DNA from: Chloroflexota bacterium
GTDB lineage: Bacteria; Chloroflexota; Dormibacteria; Dormibacterales; Dormibacteraceae
DNA: 64,000 nt
Direction of reading: 5' to 3'
NCBI GenBank assembly: GCA_005882135.1
Contig: VBDR01000033.1
Location: 31,847-95,846 of the forward strand
In this document: positions 28,820-37,933 of the stretch, one piece after another
Position numbering within the stretch: position 1 is the first letter of the stretch
How the letters are laid out: each line of letters begins with the position of its first letter
Notes under the pieces: model-generated
What the model saw: only the letters and a program-made list of their open reading frames with translations
Databases searched by the model: none
Told to the model about the DNA's origin: nothing
Translations under genes and position numbers: made by a program

Positions 28820-28989
28820 TTCGTCTTTCCCGCGTTGCCCGCGTTGCCCGGCTCCGCCGGGCAACCGCCACTGAACAGCGTAGAGACAGCCGCTCGACGT
28901 CCTTGGGGGGTTCCCCACAAGGGGGGCCTGCCCCCCTTGTGCCTTTTCTCGCGATACCGGTGCGCGATCGCCTCCAGGCGATCGATCAT
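28816..28989 (-). CDS. 57-residue leader ORF made from a partial duplication of the prfA start
   Basis: From the ATG at 28987-28989 the frame reads MIDRLEAIAHRYREK, nearly the same as the true RF1 start MIDRLESIARRYREI. It then enters unrelated low-complexity sequence containing a CAAGGGGGG/CCCCCCTTG hairpin, and ends exactly on the prfA ATG (ATGA). Its start overlaps the DUF1385 stop (ATGA), the place where prfA would be expected to begin. The simplest history is a 170-base insertion that duplicated the prfA 5' end. Translation would keep the operon coupled, but whether the peptide has a role is unknown. Confidence 0.55.
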   Translation of the reverse strand: MIDRLEAIAHRYREKRHKGGRPPLWGTPQGRRAAVSTLFSGGCPAEPGNAGNAGKTK

Positions 28990-29978
28990 GCCGCCGCTCC
29001 GGCGCTCTCCTCCTCACCCTCGCGGGCGCTGTTGAAGGCGGTGATGGCGACCTCGAGCATGTCGTCGGAGGGCTCGCGGGTGGTGAACTTCTGGGTGCCC
29101 AGGACCGGGAGCAAGGCGATGCGGACGAGCGAGTTGTAGCGGTGCCGTGCCATGAACCGGATCAGCTCGAAGCCGACGCCCGCAATCACTGGGATGGCGA
29201 GCACGCGGCTCGCAATGATCCAGAAGAGATTGGGATGAAACAGCGCCACGACGCTGAAGACGACGACGCTCACAACCAATACGACAAGAAGGAACCCCGT
29301 GCCGCAGCGCGGGTGCAGCGTGCTCGCGCGGCGAACCGACGGCACATCCAGCGCCCACCCCGATTCGAAGGCGTTGATGGTCTTGTGCTCGGCCCCGTGG
29401 TACTGAAACACGCGCCGTACGTCTGGCAAAAGTGCGATTGCCGCCAGATAGCCGAGGACCAGGCCGACCCGGATCAAACCCTCGACGAGAACGAAAAGGA
29501 AGCTTCCACTGCGGTGTACCGCAAAGCTCGCCAGCAGCAGCGGCAGGCCGATGAAGATAACGAGGGCAAAAACGCCGGCCATCGCCACCGAGCCGGTGAT
29601 CTCCTTCTTGCCGATCTCGATGTTCTGGCTGCCGGCGTTCATGTTCGCCGACCAGATCAGCGACTTCATGCCAAGGTGCAGCTGCTCGCCGATCAGGGCG
29701 AGGCCGCGCACGAAAGGCAGCTTCCAGAGCGGATGCGTGTAAATCGGCGCCTTCAGCTCACCACGGTCGATGACGATCTCCTTGGTGGTGGGAAGCCTGA
29801 CCGCGACCGCGTAGTGGCTCTTGCCGCGCATCATCACGCCCTCGATGACGGCCTGGCCGCCATAGAAGAAAGGCTGTGTAGGTTTTGCACCTCCCGGCCC
29901 TGCGTTGAGGTCGGCGCGGAGCGCCGGGTGGGGAGTCGGAGTCCCCGTTACCGGAGGCGCCGTCTCCGGCTGCGCCAT
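28986..29978 (-). CDS. DUF1385 family membrane protein
   Basis: 330 residues. Conserved blocks are FYGGQAVIEGVMMRGK near residue 38, VFQYHGAEHKTINAFE, and LHPRCGTGFLLVV, followed by helices and a terminal RHRYNSLVRIALLPVLGTQKFTTREPSDDMLEVAI. It has about five helices. The function is unknown, but the gene is almost always found with rpmE, prfA and prmC, as here. The first 30 residues (TPTPHPALRADLNAGPGG) are antisense translation of palindromic element copy E, so the ancestral start may have been further in. It abuts rpmE. Confidence 0.88.
   Translation of the reverse strand: MAQPETAPPVTGTPTPHPALRADLNAGPGGAKPTQPFFYGGQAVIEGVMMRGKSHYAVAVRLPTTKEIVIDRGELKAPIYTHPLWKLPFVRGLALIGEQLHLGMKSLIWSANMNAGSQNIEIGKKEITGSVAMAGVFALVIFIGLPLLLASFAVHRSGSFLFVLVEGLIRVGLVLGYLAAIALLPDVRRVFQYHGAEHKTINAFESGWALDVPSVRRASTLHPRCGTGFLLVVLVVSVVVFSVVALFHPNLFWIIASRVLAIPVIAGVGFELIRFMARHRYNSLVRIALLPVLGTQKFTTREPSDDMLEVAITAFNSAREGEEESAGAAA
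29889..29954 (+). repeat. Bipartite palindromic element, copy E (inside DUF1385 coding start)
   Basis: CCTCCC and a degenerate first arm, then GTCGGCGC-GGA-GCGCCGGG-TGGGGAG, then GGAGTCCCCGTTACCGGAGG. The tail is shared with the tail of copy B (GAGTCCCCATTAGCGGAGG). The first hairpin is decayed and the second is intact. Confidence 0.6.
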
Positions 29979-30188
29979 CTAGACCCTGGTCTTAGCAGCC
30001 CGCTTCCGGAACCGCTCGACCTGACCGCCGGTGTCCACGATCCGCTGCGTACCCGTGAAGAAGGGGTGGCAGACGGAGCAGATCTCGGTCTTGAGCTCCT
30101 TGCGCGTGGAGCCGGTCGTGAACGTGTTCCCGCACGCGCAGGTCACGACCGCGTCTTCGTAATAAGTTGGATGAATCTGTGCTTTCAA
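29979..30188 (-). CDS. rpmE: Ribosomal protein bL31, zinc-binding form
   Basis: 69 residues. [21 protein letters not shown] and [20 protein letters not shown] give the four Cys (CxC ... CxxC) of the zinc-containing L31 that joins the two ribosomal subunits near the central protuberance. Length and spacing are normal. It abuts DUF1385 and lies 20 bases after the M50 protease gene. Confidence 0.96.
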   Translation of the reverse strand: MKAQIHPTYYEDAVVTCACGNTFTTGSTRKELKTEICSVCHPFFTGTQRIVDTGGQVERFRKRAAKTRV

Positions 30189-30208
30189 TCTTGTAACTCC
30201 CGGTCAGT

Positions 30209-31093
30209 TTACCGAAGGAACGTCTGGAGCATTCCCTCCGTCTGGTAGAAGGCAACGCCCAGGAAAACGACGAGCGCAAGCCATGTCGCCCCGATGGCAA
30301 GCCTGGCCGACGCGGGACCGGACGTGAGGTAGGCGTCGTAGTCCGGCTCTCTAAAGCGGCGGTAGACCATCGGCATCCCGATCGCCACCACGATGAGGAC
30401 GAGCGGGTTGATCAGGCCGGCGAAGAACAGCCCGGCGAGGATCGCAAGGCCGGCGACCTGGATCCATTTCGAGACCGGGGCGAGGATCCAGCCACCGTCC
30501 AGCATCCCAAACGGAATCAGGTTGAAGAGGTTGATCCAGTAACCGAAATACGCCCAGACCAGGAAGAGGTCGAAACGGGTCGCCGCATACAAGACCAACG
30601 CCACTGTCGCCCCCAGCGTCCCCGCGATAGGCCCCGCGATGGCTATCTGCGCCTGCTTCAACGGAGACTGTGCCTGCGTCCGCATGAAGATCCCAGCTCC
30701 CAGGAAGGGAAGGAAGATCGGGGCTGTAGCCGCCAGCCCCTGCCTGCGGATCTCGAGGACGTGCCCCATCTCGTGGACGAAGATCAGCACGACGAGGCCG
30801 ATGGCTACCTGCCATGGAAAAAGGAGTGTGTAGGCCCAGACCGAGACGACTCCCGTCAGGAGGGTTGCGAGCGCCGGCACTTTGACCACCAGCAGGAGCC
30901 CGTACTTGACCACGGCCCAGACCGCGAGCGCGGCTGAAGCCAGCCACCCGACCAGACCTCGACTTCCCTGCTGGGGCGCGGGCGAGCTGTGGTACGGCGA
31001 CTCCGGCGGGATGTCCGAGGTCGCCTCGTAGGGAGGCGGCGGGGGAATGTACTGTCCGCCCTGGGGCGGCAGGTAAGGGTCGTTCTGACTCAT
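30209..31093 (-). CDS. M50 family intramembrane (site-2 type) metalloprotease
   Basis: 294 residues from the ATG at 31091-31093. A Pro-rich cytoplasmic leader (YLPPQGGQYIPPPPPYE) precedes several helices. The zinc site HEMGH (about residue 107) lies in a helix and the third ligand in NLIPFGMLDGGW, the NxxPxxxLDG signature. It lacks the PDZ domain of RseP, so it belongs to the small FtsH-cleaved or SREBP-like branch. Members cleave membrane-bound regulators; no anti-sigma factor or other candidate substrate is near. An alternative start ten residues upstream has no ribosome site. Confidence 0.85.
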   Translation of the reverse strand: MSQNDPYLPPQGGQYIPPPPPYEATSDIPPESPYHSSPAPQQGSRGLVGWLASAALAVWAVVKYGLLLVVKVPALATLLTGVVSVWAYTLLFPWQVAIGLVVLIFVHEMGHVLEIRRQGLAATAPIFLPFLGAGIFMRTQAQSPLKQAQIAIAGPIAGTLGATVALVLYAATRFDLFLVWAYFGYWINLFNLIPFGMLDGGWILAPVSKWIQVAGLAILAGLFFAGLINPLVLIVVAIGMPMVYRRFREPDYDAYLTSGPASARLAIGATWLALVVFLGVAFYQTEGMLQTFLR

Positions 31094-31143
31094 GGGATAC
31101 CAGTTTCTTGATACCCCGTCCACGGCGGAGCTAATCCGAAGCG

Positions 31144-31192
31144 CCCCACCCGGGCCGCTTTCGCGGCCGGACCTCCCCCGCGAGCGGGGAGG
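31144..31192 (-). repeat. Bipartite palindromic element, copy F (after glpX-like gene)
   Basis: On the minus strand: CCTCCCC, a 7-base loop, GGGGAGGT, then GGCCGC-GAAA-GCGGCC (a perfect 6-bp stem with a GNRA-type loop) and CGGGTGGGG. It fills the gap between the GlpX-like gene and the M50 gene and could act as a 3' structure or transcription brake. Confidence 0.7.
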
Positions 31193-31203
31193 TGAATTTT
31201 CAA

Positions 31204-32172
31204 CTAGCCCGGGTCCCCGGGCAGGTGGTGGCGCGTGGTGAGGCGGCGCACAGTGGCGTGGCGGCTGGACATCACCAAGGACGAGGTCTCCGCGTAACCG
31301 CTTCCGAAGGAAATCCCCGGCAGCAACGGACCGCCCGTCACGCCGGTGATGGCGACCGCGATGTCGACCGCCGGCGCCAGCTCGGTGACGCCGTAGATGT
31401 GGGACGCACCTTCACCGACATTTTTCAGCTCCTCATCGTTGCGAGGCAGCAGGCGGACCAGGAACTCGCCCCCCAGGCACCGCACAGCACAGGCCGCGAT
31501 CAGCGTCGCGTGCAGGTCGCCGATGCCGATCGCGGCGTCAATCCCAGTCTCGGGCAGGGCGGCCATGACAGCGCTCGCGAAATCGCCCTCCTCCAGCGTG
31601 CGGATCCGGGCCCCGGACGCCGCCACCTCGGTGATCAGCTCCTGGTGCCGCGGGCGCTCCAGGATGGCGATCGTCAGGTCCTGGACCCGGACATCTCGGG
31701 CGAAGGCGATGCGCCGCAGGTTGTCCACGATCGAATCGTCGAGGTCGATCGCACCCCGGGCCCCGGGACCGGCGACGAACTTTTCAACCTGCGAGACCGC
31801 GGGCAGGTGGGCGAAACCTCCCGGCTCCACCGCCACCAGCATCGAAACCGCGTTGATATGGCCGCGCGCGACCTGGCTCGCGCCCTCGACTGGATACACA
31901 CCCAGGTCGACTTTGCGCTCTCCGCCCTCGATCACGAGGCCAAGTGGCAGGTGAGCCTGGTGGCGCGGGCTCAGGGCCACGGTCCCGGTCAGGCCGGAGC
32001 GCTCGAGCGCACCCCGCATCGCGTGACCTGCCGCGTCGCTTACACGGTCCGGATCGCCCTTGCCGAGGAGTCCCGCGCATGCAAGCGCGGCTGCCTCGGT
32101 GGCGTGCAGCAACTCCATCGAAAGCTCTGCGCGCGCCTCGAAAGAAGGAATCCCGCTTCTCTGCTGTTCCAT
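31204..32172 (-). CDS. GlpX-fold protein lacking fructose-1,6-bisphosphatase catalytic residues
   Basis: 322 residues, aligning over its whole length with class II FBPase GlpX: TEAAALACAGLLGKGDPDRV at the N-terminus, GARGAIDLDDSIVDNLRRIA, TIAILERPRHQELITEV, and the terminal TVRRLTTRHHL. However, the metal and catalytic residues known from E. coli GlpX are replaced: the GEGE loop is SPRH (about 68-71), the Asp of VDPIEGT is Tyr93 with Ala98 for Thr, and the Glu of GGAPEGV is Ala222. Only the first Asp (Asp40) remains. It cannot be a normal FBPase. It begins 6 bases after pyrG, implying coexpression. A structural or ligand-sensing role is a guess. Confidence 0.85.
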   Translation of the reverse strand: MEQQRSGIPSFEARAELSMELLHATEAAALACAGLLGKGDPDRVSDAAGHAMRGALERSGLTGTVALSPRHQAHLPLGLVIEGGERKVDLGVYPVEGASQVARGHINAVSMLVAVEPGGFAHLPAVSQVEKFVAGPGARGAIDLDDSIVDNLRRIAFARDVRVQDLTIAILERPRHQELITEVAASGARIRTLEEGDFASAVMAALPETGIDAAIGIGDLHATLIAACAVRCLGGEFLVRLLPRNDEELKNVGEGASHIYGVTELAPAVDIAVAITGVTGGPLLPGISFGSGYAETSSLVMSSRHATVRRLTTRHHLPGDPG

Positions 32173-32178
32173 TGCTTC

Positions 32179-33867
<1,689 letters not shown>

Positions 33868-33884
33868 CTAGAAGGGGCAGGCCG

Positions 33885-34538
33885 TCAAACCTTTGGTTCG
33901 ATTTTCGGCTCGAGAACCACGACTTTGGTCTCATATTCGGTCACCGACGACTTCTGCACCGATAGCTTGGGCTGAGGCTCAGAGGCTGTCACCCCCATCT
34001 CCTTGAGGAAGCGGTCGAGCGGATCCAGCTCCAGCTTCAGGCCCGGGATGGCGTAGTGCATCGGGACCACGTACCTGGGCTCGAGCTGGCGGACGACCTC
34101 CGCCGCCTGTGCTCCGTTCATCGCGGTCCGGCCGCCGACAGGCACCAGCAAAACGTCGGGCGAGGCGACCGCCTCCGCCTCGACGTCGTCCAGCTTGTGT
34201 CCCAGATCGCCGAGGTGGCAGACGCGCACGTCGTCGATCTCGATCAGGTAGACGGTGTTGCGGCCCTGCTTGGCGCCCTTTTCAGGATCGTGGAAGGTCG
34301 GCACCCCAATCACGGTCACGCCGGCGACCTCGTATTCGCCCGGCCCGCGGATCTCGTAGGCGCCGTCGCGCACGACCTGGGTGTAGTTGTGGTTGTCGTG
34401 CTCATGGCTGACGGTGACGACCTCGGCGTCCATGCGCGACAGCTTCAGACCGATGGCCGGCGGGTAGGGGTCGGTGACCACCGCCGCGCCACGCCCGCGC
34501 AGCCGGAAGCAACCGTGCCCTAGCCAGGTGACATCCAA
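33885..34538 (-). CDS. Metallo-beta-lactamase fold hydrolase (UlaG/UPF0173-like)
   Basis: 217 residues from the TTG at 34536-34538, which follows AAGGAG by 6 bases. VTWLGHGCFRLRG begins the fold. The metal motif is degenerate, SHEHDNHNY for the usual HxHxDH, keeping both of the first His and the Asp. GVPTFHDPEKG, HLGDLGHKLDD and the C-terminal VVPMHYAIPG give the other ligands. It belongs to the putative RNA- or metabolite-cleaving UPF0173 group. A longer frame upstream overlaps argS and lacks similarity. The substrate is unknown. Confidence 0.82.
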   Translation of the reverse strand: MDVTWLGHGCFRLRGRGAAVVTDPYPPAIGLKLSRMDAEVVTVSHEHDNHNYTQVVRDGAYEIRGPGEYEVAGVTVIGVPTFHDPEKGAKQGRNTVYLIEIDDVRVCHLGDLGHKLDDVEAEAVASPDVLLVPVGGRTAMNGAQAAEVVRQLEPRYVVPMHYAIPGLKLELDPLDRFLKEMGVTASEPQPKLSVQKSSVTEYETKVVVLEPKIEPKV

Positions 34539-34555
34539 TGCCCTCTCCTTGCGTC

Positions 34556-36196
34556 CTACATGCGTTCCGGAGCGCTGACCCCCATCAGGTCCAGCGCAGT
34601 CTTCAAAGTGTGACGCGCGGCTCGGCACAGCTCCAGCCTGGCCCTTGTTAAGGCGGCATCGTCGACCACGACCCGGTGCTCGCTCTCGGCGTTGCCGGCG
34701 TGGTAGAAGCGATGAACCGCGGTCGCCAGGTCGTGCACGTAATAAGGAATGCGGTGCGGCTCGAGCAGCGCGGTCGAATCCTCGACCACGTCAGGCCAGA
34801 AGGCGAGCTGGCGGGCGACATCGAGCTCCCACGGATGGACCAGCAGCGAGACATCGGCATGGTCCGGCAATCGCGGATGGCGCTGGCTCGCGGTCACCTC
34901 GACATTCGATAGTCGCGCGTGCGCGTACTGCGCGTAATACACGGGGTTTTCATTGCCCTGGGTGACCGCCAGCTCGAGGTCGAACTCGATGGTCGTGTCG
35001 GGCGAGCGCAGCAGATAGAAGTAGCGAACCGCGTCGCTGCCGACCCGATCAACCAGCTCGTCCAGGGTGACGAAGCGACCGGCGCGCTTTGACATCTTGC
35101 CTTCCTTCAGGTTGACCATCTGGTGCAGGATGATCACGAGGCTCTGTGGCTCGAAGCCGAGCGCCGCGGCGACAGATTTCATCCGGGGCACGTAGCCGTG
35201 ATGGTCGGCGGCCCACACCTCGACCACGCGGTGGTAGCCGCGCTGCTCGAACCGGCTCAGCAGGTATCCGAGATCAGAGGCGAAGTAGGTTGGTTGTCCG
35301 TTGGCGCGGATGACGACCCGATCCTCCTCGTCGTCCCCGGGGTCGCCGAACCAGAGCGCGCCGTCGCGTTCTTTGAGGTGTCCCGACACGCGCAATCTAT
35401 CGATCGCCACCTGGGGCAGCCCTGACTCCCACAGACGGTTCTCGTAGTACCACTCGTCGTAGCGGACGTTGACTCGGGCAACCGTGGCCTTGATCCGCTC
35501 CACCATCTTGTCGATCGCGTACATGCGCAGCTTCGGTTCGGCCTCGTCCTGAGGGAGGTCCTCGATGCCAGGCATATCGTGGCGCGCCATCTCGGCCAGC
35601 TCCTTGACGTAGTCGCCCGTGTACCCGCCCTCGGGCGGGTCGAGGCCGTGCAGGCGGGCGTAGACAGACGCGCCGAAGCGCCGGGTCTGGGTGTTGTCGG
35701 AGTTGACGTAGTACTCGCGCTGGACCGAATGCCCGGTGAACTCGAGCAGCCGGCAGATCGAGTCACCGAGGGTGACGCCCCGTCCGTGCCCGATGTGCAG
35801 AGGGCCGGTCGGGTTGACGCTTCCGAACTCAACCTGAAGGCGCTCGCCGCGGCCGATGTCCCGCGCTCCGTAGCCAGGCGCGATCCGGCTCACGAGCCCT
35901 CGGAGCCAGTCGCCGGTGAGACGGAAGTTGACGTAGCCGTTGTCCGCTTCGGCGGTGGCCGCACCCTCCGCAACCTCGATCGTCTCCGCAATCCGCGCCG
36001 CGATCGTCTTGGGGTCCTGTCGCAGCACACGGCTCAGCTTCAGCCCGGCCGAGCTCGCGTAATCGCCGTGGCTGGGCACCTTCGCCCTGCCAAGTTCGAG
36101 GTCCGGGATCTCACCTTGCACGCCCAGCTTGCGAACCGCATCCTGCAGGGCCTCGTTGACGCGTTCCCGCACGCCGCCGGACAGCACCGACGTCAC
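34556..36196 (-). CDS. argS: Arginyl-tRNA synthetase
   Basis: 546 residues, GTG start. It is a class I synthetase with the HIGH motif NPTGPLHIGHGRG, the KMSKS-like MVNLKEGKMSKRAGRFV, the Arg-tRNA N-terminal domain ending LRLTGDWL-like sequence, and a C-terminal anticodon-binding helical domain (AVHRFYHAGN, ARLELCRAARHTLKTALDLMGVSAPERM cut here). Gene length is normal. It follows the HtrA-like gene by 13 bases. Confidence 0.96.
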   Translation of the reverse strand: MTSVLSGGVRERVNEALQDAVRKLGVQGEIPDLELGRAKVPSHGDYASSAGLKLSRVLRQDPKTIAARIAETIEVAEGAATAEADNGYVNFRLTGDWLRGLVSRIAPGYGARDIGRGERLQVEFGSVNPTGPLHIGHGRGVTLGDSICRLLEFTGHSVQREYYVNSDNTQTRRFGASVYARLHGLDPPEGGYTGDYVKELAEMARHDMPGIEDLPQDEAEPKLRMYAIDKMVERIKATVARVNVRYDEWYYENRLWESGLPQVAIDRLRVSGHLKERDGALWFGDPGDDEEDRVVIRANGQPTYFASDLGYLLSRFEQRGYHRVVEVWAADHHGYVPRMKSVAAALGFEPQSLVIILHQMVNLKEGKMSKRAGRFVTLDELVDRVGSDAVRYFYLLRSPDTTIEFDLELAVTQGNENPVYYAQYAHARLSNVEVTASQRHPRLPDHADVSLLVHPWELDVARQLAFWPDVVEDSTALLEPHRIPYYVHDLATAVHRFYHAGNAESEHRVVVDDAALTRARLELCRAARHTLKTALDLMGVSAPERM

Positions 36197-36209
36197 CTGG
36201 CCGGGGTGC

Positions 36210-37265
36210 TCACCGGCACGTCGGGTGCTGAGCGCTCAGGGTCAGCTCAGCCTGCGTCGAGGTCCCGCCCCGCGAGTAGGTGACGGTGACCCTCTGGTTG
36301 GCGTGAAACCTCGAACGCAGCAGCAGGGAAAGCGGGTGCGCCGCGTCCAGATGGACATCATCAACCTGGGTGATCACGTCGCCGGCTTTCAGGCCCGCGC
36401 TGTCGGCGGGACCGGCCTTGTCGAGGAACACAACCTGGCTCCCCGCCGGCAGGCCGCTGAGCGTCGCGCTCTCGGAGGTGACGTCAGTCGTGGTCGCGCC
36501 CAGTGAAGGCACGACGAGCTGGCCCGATGAGAGGATCTGCTGGACGTCGTCCTGGACGTCGGCGACGTTGAGCCCAAACCCCGCACGGGTCGCGGACGAA
36601 TCCATGGCGATGCCGATGACCTGACTGCCGACGTTCAAGAGCGGACCGCCCGACGTGCCACCGTCGATCGCCGCGTTGGTCTGGATCGTGTCGCTGAACT
36701 CGACCGTACGGCCCAGGTTGACCGGATCCCGGGCGGAGGTCACCCGGTGCATAGCGCTCACGTAGCCGGGCGTGACCGCCCCGCCTTCCACCGGACCCCC
36801 GACGGCGACGATCACCTGGCCCTGGACCAGGGCGTTTGGATCCGCAAAGGCCAGCGTCGGCAGGCCGCTGACCTTGTCGATCTTGATCACCGCCACCCCG
36901 GTCTGACAGTCGTAGTCGACCAGGCGCGCGTCATGCGGCTTGGAGTCGCCCGGAATCAGGACGGTCATGCCGCTGGCGCCCGCGATCACGTTGATGTTGG
37001 TGACGATGTAGCCATCGGTGGTCGCGAGGTAGCCTGAGCCGCGGACGATGGTCGGCTGGTGCTGCGTGATCACGCTGACGACCGCCGGCCGGGCCTTGGC
37101 CGCCGCCTGGACGATGGCCGAGTCCTCGGTGATCGTGACGCCGTTGCGCAGGTTGACCTGCTGCGTGTTGGTGCGGGCCTGGAATCGCAAAACGGCCAGC
37201 GTGACACCCGCGGCGACGATGGCGGTCACGAGAAGCCCGGCCGTGATGGCCAGGATGGGTCGCAT
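36210..37265 (-). CDS. HtrA/DegP-like membrane-anchored protein with disrupted catalytic triad
   Basis: 351 residues: an N-terminal helix (ILAITAGLLVTAIVAAGVTLAVL), a trypsin-fold domain and a C-terminal PDZ domain (about residues 240-345). The family catalytic motifs are TNxHV, D-xAVLKI and GNSGGP. Here they read TNINVIAG (Asn92 for His), QTGVAVIKI (Gly123 for Asp) and GGTSGGPL (Ser205 kept). With two of three triad residues lost it is very unlikely to cut peptides. The fold markers and PDZ domain are otherwise sound, so it may bind peptides or act as a scaffold outside the membrane. It is next to argS and a GNAT gene. Confidence 0.85.
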   Translation of the reverse strand: MRPILAITAGLLVTAIVAAGVTLAVLRFQARTNTQQVNLRNGVTITEDSAIVQAAAKARPAVVSVITQHQPTIVRGSGYLATTDGYIVTNINVIAGASGMTVLIPGDSKPHDARLVDYDCQTGVAVIKIDKVSGLPTLAFADPNALVQGQVIVAVGGPVEGGAVTPGYVSAMHRVTSARDPVNLGRTVEFSDTIQTNAAIDGGTSGGPLLNVGSQVIGIAMDSSATRAGFGLNVADVQDDVQQILSSGQLVVPSLGATTTDVTSESATLSGLPAGSQVVFLDKAGPADSAGLKAGDVITQVDDVHLDAAHPLSLLLRSRFHANQRVTVTYSRGGTSTQAELTLSAQHPTCR

Positions 37266-37289
37266 GGGGTTGATGTTAGGTAGCCGAGC

Positions 37290-37778
37290 CTAGATGTGGT
37301 TGGAGGGCTCGATCGGATACCAGGTCATGACGAGCTGTCGGTTGGGCTCGAAACCGGCCGACCTGTAGAGCTTGACCGCGGCGTCGTTGTCCGGCCGGGT
37401 CCACACGTAGGCGAGGGTGACGCGGCGCTCGGCGAACAGCCTGACCGCTTGCCGGACCAGCATCTCTCCGATGCCCCGGCCGCGGTGGCCCTCGGCCACG
37501 TAGAGCTCCGCAACCTCGCCTTCGAGTCCAGTTCCCGGGTCATACAGGACGATCCAGCAGAAGCCGACGACCTGGCCGACCTCGTCCCGCACCACGTAGA
37601 TGACGTTTTCGCCGCGGAAGGCCGCGGGGATCTGCGTCAGGTGCCTTTCGATCTCCTCCCGGGGCAGCTGCGGATGGTCACGGTAGTGGACCTGTTCGCC
37701 AAGGTGAAGCTCGATGAGGAGAGGTCGGACGAGCGCATAATCGCCCGCCGCGAGTCGTTCCACGTCGAGCGTCCGCAT
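37290..37778 (-). CDS. GNAT-family N-acetyltransferase
   Basis: 162 residues with the GNAT core: VGFCWIVLYDPG, then the beta-4 strand and acetyl-CoA pyrophosphate loop VAELYVAEGHRGRGIGEMLVRQAVRLFAER, and TRPDNDAAVKLYRSAGFEPN. Substrate unknown; RimI-like protein acetylation or small-molecule acetylation are both possible. The ATG at 37776-37778 is chosen; no strong ribosome site. It is the first gene of the minus-strand group that ends at the tRNA side. Confidence 0.85.
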   Translation of the reverse strand: MRTLDVERLAAGDYALVRPLLIELHLGEQVHYRDHPQLPREEIERHLTQIPAAFRGENVIYVVRDEVGQVVGFCWIVLYDPGTGLEGEVAELYVAEGHRGRGIGEMLVRQAVRLFAERRVTLAYVWTRPDNDAAVKLYRSAGFEPNRQLVMTWYPIEPSNHI

Positions 37779-37836
37779 CCCCGCCCGATGTTAGCCTAGG
37801 CTCGCGCAGCATCGCGAAATTTCTCCATCAATCTTT

Positions 37837-37912
37837 GCCGACGTAGCTCAGCTGGCAGAGCAGCCGCCTCGTAAGTGGCAGGTCGTGGGTTCGAATCCCA
37901 CCGTCGGCTCCA
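37837..37912 (+). tRNA. tRNA-Thr, anticodon CGU
   Basis: A 76-base cloverleaf. The acceptor stem GCCGACG pairs with CGTCGGC, the D-arm is GCTC...GAGC, and the anticodon stem GCCGC/GTGGC encloses loop CTCGTAA, giving anticodon CGT (reads ACG). The T-arm is GTGGGTTCGAATCCCAC and CCA is encoded at 37910-37912. It is solitary, and the GT87 gene ends 22 bases beyond on the other strand. Confidence 0.97.
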
Positions 37913-37933
37913 GCTGACCACGGTCGACCGACG

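Noticed and set aside
27650..29035. 461-codon plus-strand open frame opposite prfA and its leader
   Set aside because: Antisense to RF1, with the same composition bias; no ribosome site.
31204..32172. Annotation as functional class II fructose-1,6-bisphosphatase
   Set aside because: Four catalytic or metal residues are substituted; only scaffold similarity remains.
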